Positions 59,399-64,000 of a stretch of 64,000 bases of DNA are shown piece after piece. A model generated the notes under the pieces. The model saw nothing but the letters and a program-made list of their open reading frames with translations. It searched no databases and was not told the origin of the DNA. Source of the DNA: Phocaeicola_A sp963652075 (GTDB lineage: Bacteria; Bacteroidota; Bacteroidia; Bacteroidales; Bacteroidaceae); NCBI GenBank assembly GCA_963652075.1, contig CAVJRQ010000036.1, forward strand, positions 1 to 64,000. Reading direction: 5' to 3'. Within the stretch, counting starts at the first letter, position 1. Every line of letters starts with the position of its first letter. The translations under genes were made by a program, and so were the position numbers.

Positions 59399-61312
59399 AT
59401 GGACAAGCAAGACGATTATAAACTATTAAATACCATACAGTTTCCAGCAGACCTTCGCAAGTTGCCGGTGGAGGAGTTGCCGGAGGTGTGCAAGGAGTTG
59501 CGGCTCGACATCATCGACGAACTCTCGTGCAACCCGGGACATTTCGCCGCCAGCTTAGGGGTGGTGGAGCTGACCGTAGCCCTGCACTATGTCTACAACA
59601 CACCGTATGACCGGATTGTGTGGGACGTGGGACACCAGGCCTACGGGCACAAGATACTTACCGGACGCAGGGAGGCGTTCGCCACCAACCGGAAGTTCAA
59701 GGGGATACGCCCCTTCCCCTCTCCCGAGGAAAGCGAATACGATACGTTCACGTGCGGCCACGCTTCCAACTCCATCTCGGCGGCGCTGGGCATGGCGGTG
59801 GCGAACAACAAGTTGGGCGAGAAGAACCGTCACGTGGTGGCGGTGATAGGAGACGGTGCCATGAGCGGCGGACTGGCATTCGAGGGGCTCAACAACGTGT
59901 CGTCCACCCCCAACAACCTGCTCATTATACTCAACGACAACAACATGTCCATCGACCGCAGCGTGGGTGGCATGAAACAATACCTGCTCAACCTCAACAC
60001 GACGAACTGCTACAACCGCATCCGATACAGGCTGTCGCAGTTGTTCTTCAAGTGGGGCATCCTGAACGAGGAGCGACGCAAGAGCATCATCCGCTTCAAC
60101 AACAGCCTGAAGTCGATGCTGTCGCAACAGCAGAACATCTTCGAGGGGATGAATATCCGATACTTCGGTCCTATCGACGGACACGACGTGGGCAACTTGG
60201 TACGTACCCTGCGGGAGATAAAGAACATGAACGGACCCAAGCTGCTTCACCTCCACACCGTCAAAGGGAAAGGATTTGAGCCAGCGGAGAAATCCGCCAC
60301 CATCTGGCACGCACCGGGGAAATTCGACAAGGAGACGGGCGAACGCCTCGTCACCGATACGGAGGGGCTGCCGCCTCTCTATCAGGAGGTGTTCGGACAA
60401 ACCCTGCTGGAGCTGGCACGGCAAAACGACCGGATAGTGGGCGTGACACCCGCCATGCCCACGGGCTGTTCGATGAACATCCTGATGAAGGAGATGCCGG
60501 ACAGGGTTTTCGACGTAGGCATCGCCGAGGGGCATGCCGTCACCTTCTCGGGCGGAATGGCCAAAGAGGGACTGATGCCGTTCTGCAACATCTACTCCTC
60601 TTTCATGCAACGGGCCTACGACAATGTGATTCACGACGTGGCCATTCAACGGCTGCCCGTGGTTCTCTGCTTGGACCGTGCGGGATTGGTGGGCGAAGAC
60701 GGGCCTACGCACCACGGAGCGTTCGACTTGGCCTGCCTGTTGCCCGTACCCCATCTGACCATCGCGTCGCCCTACGACGAGCAGGAACTGCGCCGGCTGA
60801 TGTACACCGCGCAACTGCCCGGCAAAGGGCCGTTCGTGATACGTTACCCCAAAGGCAGAGGCGCACTGACGGACTGGCGTTGCCCGTTCGAAGAGATAGA
60901 AGTGGGCAAGGGACGACGGTTGAAGGAGGGCACAGACTTGGCCATCCTTTCATTGGGACCTATCGGAAACGCTGTAGAGGAGGCTATCGGTCGGTTGGAG
61001 GCTGAAGGGAAGAGCGTGGCACACTACGACTTGCGCTTCGCAAAGCCCTTGGACGAGGAGTTGCTGCACGAGGTAGGCAAGAAGTTCCGCCGCGTCGTCA
61101 CGGTGGAGGACGGCGTAACCAAAGGGGGCGTGGGAAGTGCCGTGATGGAGTTTATGAACGACCACGGATACTACCCCCGTCTGCGACGCGTCGGCCTGCC
61201 CGACGAGTTCGTGGAGCACGGCAGCCTGAAGGAGCTGCACCACCTGTGCGGCATGGATGCGGAGGGTATCGCGAAGGCGGCCAATGAGCTATTCCAAGAC
61301 AACGAAAACTAA
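59399..61312 (+). CDS. dxs: 1-deoxy-D-xylulose-5-phosphate synthase
   Basis: The protein has 637 residues, the normal length. It contains the family opening GHFAASLGVVELTVALHYVYNTP, DVGHQAYGHKILTGR, the thiamine diphosphate motif GDGAMSGGLAFEGLNN...NDNNMSID, and the transketolase-type second domain with DRAGLVGEDGPTHHGAFDL and a C-terminal domain. It condenses pyruvate and glyceraldehyde 3-phosphate in the first step of the MEP isoprenoid pathway, in the cytoplasm. It follows the DUF4435 gene by 67 bases, with a possible -7 box TATTTTTG at 59372-59379, and is followed closely by trkA. Confidence 0.97.
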   Translation: MDKQDDYKLLNTIQFPADLRKLPVEELPEVCKELRLDIIDELSCNPGHFAASLGVVELTVALHYVYNTPYDRIVWDVGHQAYGHKILTGRREAFATNRKFKGIRPFPSPEESEYDTFTCGHASNSISAALGMAVANNKLGEKNRHVVAVIGDGAMSGGLAFEGLNNVSSTPNNLLIILNDNNMSIDRSVGGMKQYLLNLNTTNCYNRIRYRLSQLFFKWGILNEERRKSIIRFNNSLKSMLSQQQNIFEGMNIRYFGPIDGHDVGNLVRTLREIKNMNGPKLLHLHTVKGKGFEPAEKSATIWHAPGKFDKETGERLVTDTEGLPPLYQEVFGQTLLELARQNDRIVGVTPAMPTGCSMNILMKEMPDRVFDVGIAEGHAVTFSGGMAKEGLMPFCNIYSSFMQRAYDNVIHDVAIQRLPVVLCLDRAGLVGEDGPTHHGAFDLACLLPVPHLTIASPYDEQELRRLMYTAQLPGKGPFVIRYPKGRGALTDWRCPFEEIEVGKGRRLKEGTDLAILSLGPIGNAVEEAIGRLEAEGKSVAHYDLRFAKPLDEELLHEVGKKFRRVVTVEDGVTKGGVGSAVMEFMNDHGYYPRLRRVGLPDEFVEHGSLKELHHLCGMDAEGIAKAANELFQDNEN

Positions 61313-61337
61313 CAAAAGAAAGAGAAAGGGTAAAGAG

Positions 61338-62678
61338 ATGAAGATAATCATAGCCGGAGCAGGTTCAGTAGGTACGCACCTCGCCAAACTGTTGGCAGGA
61401 GAACGACAGGACATTGTGCTGATGGACAATGACGAGGAGCAACTGAGCAACCTGGACACCAATTTCGACTTGATGACGGTGAACCTCTCGTCCACCTCCA
61501 TAGCGGGACTGAAAGAGGCCGGCGTGGCAGGAGCGGACTTGTTCATAGCCGTCACCCCCGACGAGAGCCGCAACATGACCTCCTGCATGCTGGCAAGCAA
61601 CTTGGGGGCGAAGAAAACGGTGGCGCGCATCGACAACTATGAGTACCTCTCTCCCAAATACCAAGAGTTCTTCCAGAAGCTGGGCGTAGACTCCATGGTC
61701 TACCCCGAGATGTTGGCGGCCAAGGAGATTGTGGATGCCATCAAGATGAGTTGGATACGCCAATGGTGGGAAGTGCACGGAGGCGAACTGGTGCTGCTGG
61801 GCGTGAAGCTCCGCTCCACGGCACAGATATTGGACATTCCGCTGTACAAGTTGGGCGGGCCGAACACACCCTATCACGTAGTAGCCATCAAGCGGGGCAA
61901 CGAGACCATCATCCCCCGAGGCGACGACTGCATACGCAACTTGGACTTGGTCTACTTCATGACCACCAAGAAACATATCCCCTACATCCGGCAGATAGCC
62001 GGCAAGGAGTCGTACAAGGACGTTCGCAACGTGATGATTATGGGAGGAAGCCGCATCGCCGTGCGCACGGCGCAGTTCGCTCCGGACTATATGCAGGTGA
62101 AACTCATCGAGAACGACCTGAACCGCTGCCACAGGCTGACGGAACTGCTGAGCGACAAGACGATGGTCATCAACGGCGACGGACGCGACATGGACTTGTT
62201 GATGGACGAGGGCATCAAGGACACGGAAGCCTTCGTGGCACTGACGGACAGCTCCGAGACGAACATTCTGGCCTGCTTAGCCGCCAAACGTCTGGGCGTG
62301 AGCAAGACAGTGGCGGAGATAGAGAACCTGGACTACATCAGCATGGCGGAGAGTATGGACATCGGCACCATCATGAACAAGAAGGCGATAGCCGCCAGCC
62401 ACATCTACCAGATGCTGCTGGATGCCGACGTGAGCAACGTGAAATGCCTCACCGTAGCCAATGCCGACGTGGCGGAGTTCACGGTGAAGGAGGGGGCTCG
62501 CATCACCAAACTTCCGGTGAAGGACATCGGACTGCCACGGGGAATGAACATCGGCGGACTGATACGCAACGGCGTAGGCTCACTGGTAACCGGTAACACG
62601 CAGATTCAGGCGGGCGACCACGTGGTGGTGTTCTGTCTGGGAATGATGATAAAGAAGATTGAAAAATATTTCAACTGA
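61338..62678 (+). CDS. trkA: Trk system potassium uptake regulator TrkA
   Basis: ATG 61338 (MKIIIAGAGSVGTHLAKLL) begins the first NAD-binding RCK domain; the earlier in-frame ATG at 61257 lies within dxs. The protein has 446 residues with two RCK-N domains (second near 230, VMIMGGSRIAVRTAQF) and two RCK-C domains (STAQILDIPLYKL and GARITKLPVKDIGL). It gates the TrkH channel in response to nucleotides. Its stop overlaps the trkH start by one base (TGATG). Confidence 0.95.
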   Translation: MKIIIAGAGSVGTHLAKLLAGERQDIVLMDNDEEQLSNLDTNFDLMTVNLSSTSIAGLKEAGVAGADLFIAVTPDESRNMTSCMLASNLGAKKTVARIDNYEYLSPKYQEFFQKLGVDSMVYPEMLAAKEIVDAIKMSWIRQWWEVHGGELVLLGVKLRSTAQILDIPLYKLGGPNTPYHVVAIKRGNETIIPRGDDCIRNLDLVYFMTTKKHIPYIRQIAGKESYKDVRNVMIMGGSRIAVRTAQFAPDYMQVKLIENDLNRCHRLTELLSDKTMVINGDGRDMDLLMDEGIKDTEAFVALTDSSETNILACLAAKRLGVSKTVAEIENLDYISMAESMDIGTIMNKKAIAASHIYQMLLDADVSNVKCLTVANADVAEFTVKEGARITKLPVKDIGLPRGMNIGGLIRNGVGSLVTGNTQIQAGDHVVVFCLGMMIKKIEKYFN

Positions 62679-64000
62679 TGATTAACGCCCGAATTATTTG
62701 TAAGATCATCGGCATCCTGCTCTTTCTGGAGTCGTGGCTGTTGCTCCTGTGCGCGGCTTTCCCGTTCTACTACGGCGAGGATGACCTGATGGGATTCCTC
62801 TACGCGGTGGTCATCACCGCCATGGCGGGCACGCTGCTCTACCTGCGGGGAAGGGACGCTGAACGCCACACCAGCCGCAAGGACGGATACATCATCGTCT
62901 CCATATCCTGGGTGGTCTTCTCGCTCTTCGGCATGCTGCCCTTCTACCTGAGCGGATACATCCCCTCGCTGACCGACGCTTTCTTCGAGACCATGTCGGG
63001 ATTCACCACCACGGGAGCGAGCATACTCGACGACATCGAGTCCCTGCCCCACGGGCTGTTGTTCTGGCGCAGCATGACACAGTGGATAGGCGGTTTGGGT
63101 ATTGTCTTCTTCACCATCGCCGTATTGCCGATATTCGGTTCGGGAGGCATACAGCTGTTCGCTGCCGAAGCCACCGGTCCCACACGCAACAAGCTGCACC
63201 CGCGCATCGGTGTCACCGCCAAATGGCTGTGGAGCCTCTACTTAGGGCTGACCATATTGGCTATCGTACTCTATTACGCAGGCGGCATGTCCCTGTTCGA
63301 CAGCGTCTGCCACTCCATGACGACCACCGCCACGGGAGGCTACTCCACCCGTCAGGAGAGTATCGCCGCATTCCACTCCCCCTACCTGGAGTATGTCACC
63401 ACGGGACTGATGTTCCTGTCGGGCGTGAACTTCACGCTGCTCTTCTTCTCCCTGCTGAAAGGAAAAATCAGCAAGATGATGAAGGACACGGAGTTCAGGT
63501 GGTACGTAAGTCTGACCTCCTTCTTCACGCTCTTCTGCGTGGTTGTACTGATGACGACCCATCACTACGGATCGTTGGAAGAGACCTTCCGCAAGGCACT
63601 GTTTCAGGTCGTCTCCATACAGACCACCACGGGCTTCTTCACGGACGACTACATGACATGGCCTCCCGTGCTATGGCTGCTGATGACCTTCGTGATGTAC
63701 TGCGGAGCCTGTGCCGGGTCCACCAGCGGTTCCATCAAGTGCGTGCGCATCGCCATTCTCTACCAGATAGCGCGTAACCACTTCAAGCACATCCTCCACC
63801 CCAACGCCGTGCTGCCCGTACGCATCAACCAAACCGTCATCCCCACCCCCGTACAGACCACCCTGTTGGCTTTCATTGTGGTCTACATTGCCGCCATCTT
63901 GGTGGGTTGGATGCTGATGATGCTCACCGGTACCGGTTTCATGGAGTCGTATGGCATCGTCGTGTCGAGCCTCAGCAACATCGGCCCCGCCTTGGGAGAG
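62678..64000 (+). CDS. trkH: Trk potassium uptake protein TrkH, cut by the window end
   Basis: The frame is open from ATG 62678, which shares a base with the trkA stop, through to the last base, giving 441 residues without a stop. Membrane segments and the pore-filter motifs MSGFTTTGAS, TTATGGYST, QTTTGFFT and SSLSNIGPALG mark the four repeats of a TrkH/KtrB potassium channel, and GACAGSTSGSIK is the loop after the third repeat. About 40-50 residues should be missing at the C-terminus. Confidence 0.95.
   Translation, partial: MINARIICKIIGILLFLESWLLLLCAAFPFYYGEDDLMGFLYAVVITAMAGTLLYLRGRDAERHTSRKDGYIIVSISWVVFSLFGMLPFYLSGYIPSLTDAFFETMSGFTTTGASILDDIESLPHGLLFWRSMTQWIGGLGIVFFTIAVLPIFGSGGIQLFAAEATGPTRNKLHPRIGVTAKWLWSLYLGLTILAIVLYYAGGMSLFDSVCHSMTTTATGGYSTRQESIAAFHSPYLEYVTTGLMFLSGVNFTLLFFSLLKGKISKMMKDTEFRWYVSLTSFFTLFCVVVLMTTHHYGSLEETFRKALFQVVSIQTTTGFFTDDYMTWPPVLWLLMTFVMYCGACAGSTSGSIKCVRIAILYQIARNHFKHILHPNAVLPVRINQTVIPTPVQTTLLAFIVVYIAAILVGWMLMMLTGTGFMESYGIVVSSLSNIGPALGE

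Noticed and set aside
59555..60814. 419-codon frame opposite dxs
   Set aside because: It is the shadow of a conserved housekeeping gene; composition is His/Val/Arg-rich without domains.
1..64000. Insertion sequences, integrase or tRNA genes marking island borders
   Set aside because: No transposase, integrase, or tRNA-like sequence was recognised by eye. The Rpn protein is called a putative transposase in some databases but there are no terminal repeats around it.

Overview
The window looks like a chromosomal segment of a Bacteroidales bacterium, probably Bacteroidaceae. It carries a SusC/SusD pair, a FecR-type anti-sigma factor, Bacteroidetes-style promoters (TTTG, about 20 bp, TAnnTTTG), Bacteroidetes HU-like and AAA/PD-(D/E)XK families, and a dxs-trkA-trkH block. 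Species cannot be fixed from the sequence. It is a draft assembly: ten N lie at 2345-2354 inside a gene.

Positions 1-15200 are mostly accessory. An AT-rich left edge (1-2515) holds a decaying gene with tandem Trp-rich repeats and two related small secreted proteins. Next come a broken AAA ATPase, an ATPase plus RloB-like TOPRIM pair that resembles abortive-infection (AbiL/RloAB) modules, an HU-like protein, an intact AAA/PD-(D/E)XK gene, an acyltransferase cut short at the 3' end of a DUF4143 ATPase gene, and two ATPase relics. A PAP2-family gene, a sugar-nucleotide epimerase-type gene and rnr (RNase R) are ordinary chromosomal genes. Several gaps contain short locus-specific tandem arrays with a 22 or 23 bp period.

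Positions 15200-52900 form a large polysaccharide utilisation locus. Eleven co-oriented minus-strand genes, probably one 28.8 kb operon from a promoter at 44044-44076, encode GH127, an MFS transporter, cytoplasmic GH78, GH138, a GH137-GH2-malectin fusion, GH2, GH106, an SGNH acetylesterase, a DUF5703 protein, another GH2, and a beta-helix/DUF6298 protein. Divergent plus-strand genes encode FecR, SusC, SusD, a DUF4843 lipoprotein and a PKD-like lipoprotein, closed by a strong terminator. GH137, GH138 and GH106 with catalytic glutamates at the spacing I recall from the B. thetaiotaomicron enzymes point to rhamnogalacturonan-II, especially side chain B and parts of chain A. Two proteins of the operon have no activity I can assign.

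Positions 53000-64000 hold a periplasmic thioredoxin-like protein, an Rpn-family nuclease, a 3'-truncated AAA/PD-(D/E)XK gene, an EamA transporter, a compact ATPase plus DUF4435 (TOPRIM) pair, dxs, trkA and the start of trkH. The ATPase-DUF4435 pair resembles PARIS-type defence but sits beside housekeeping genes.
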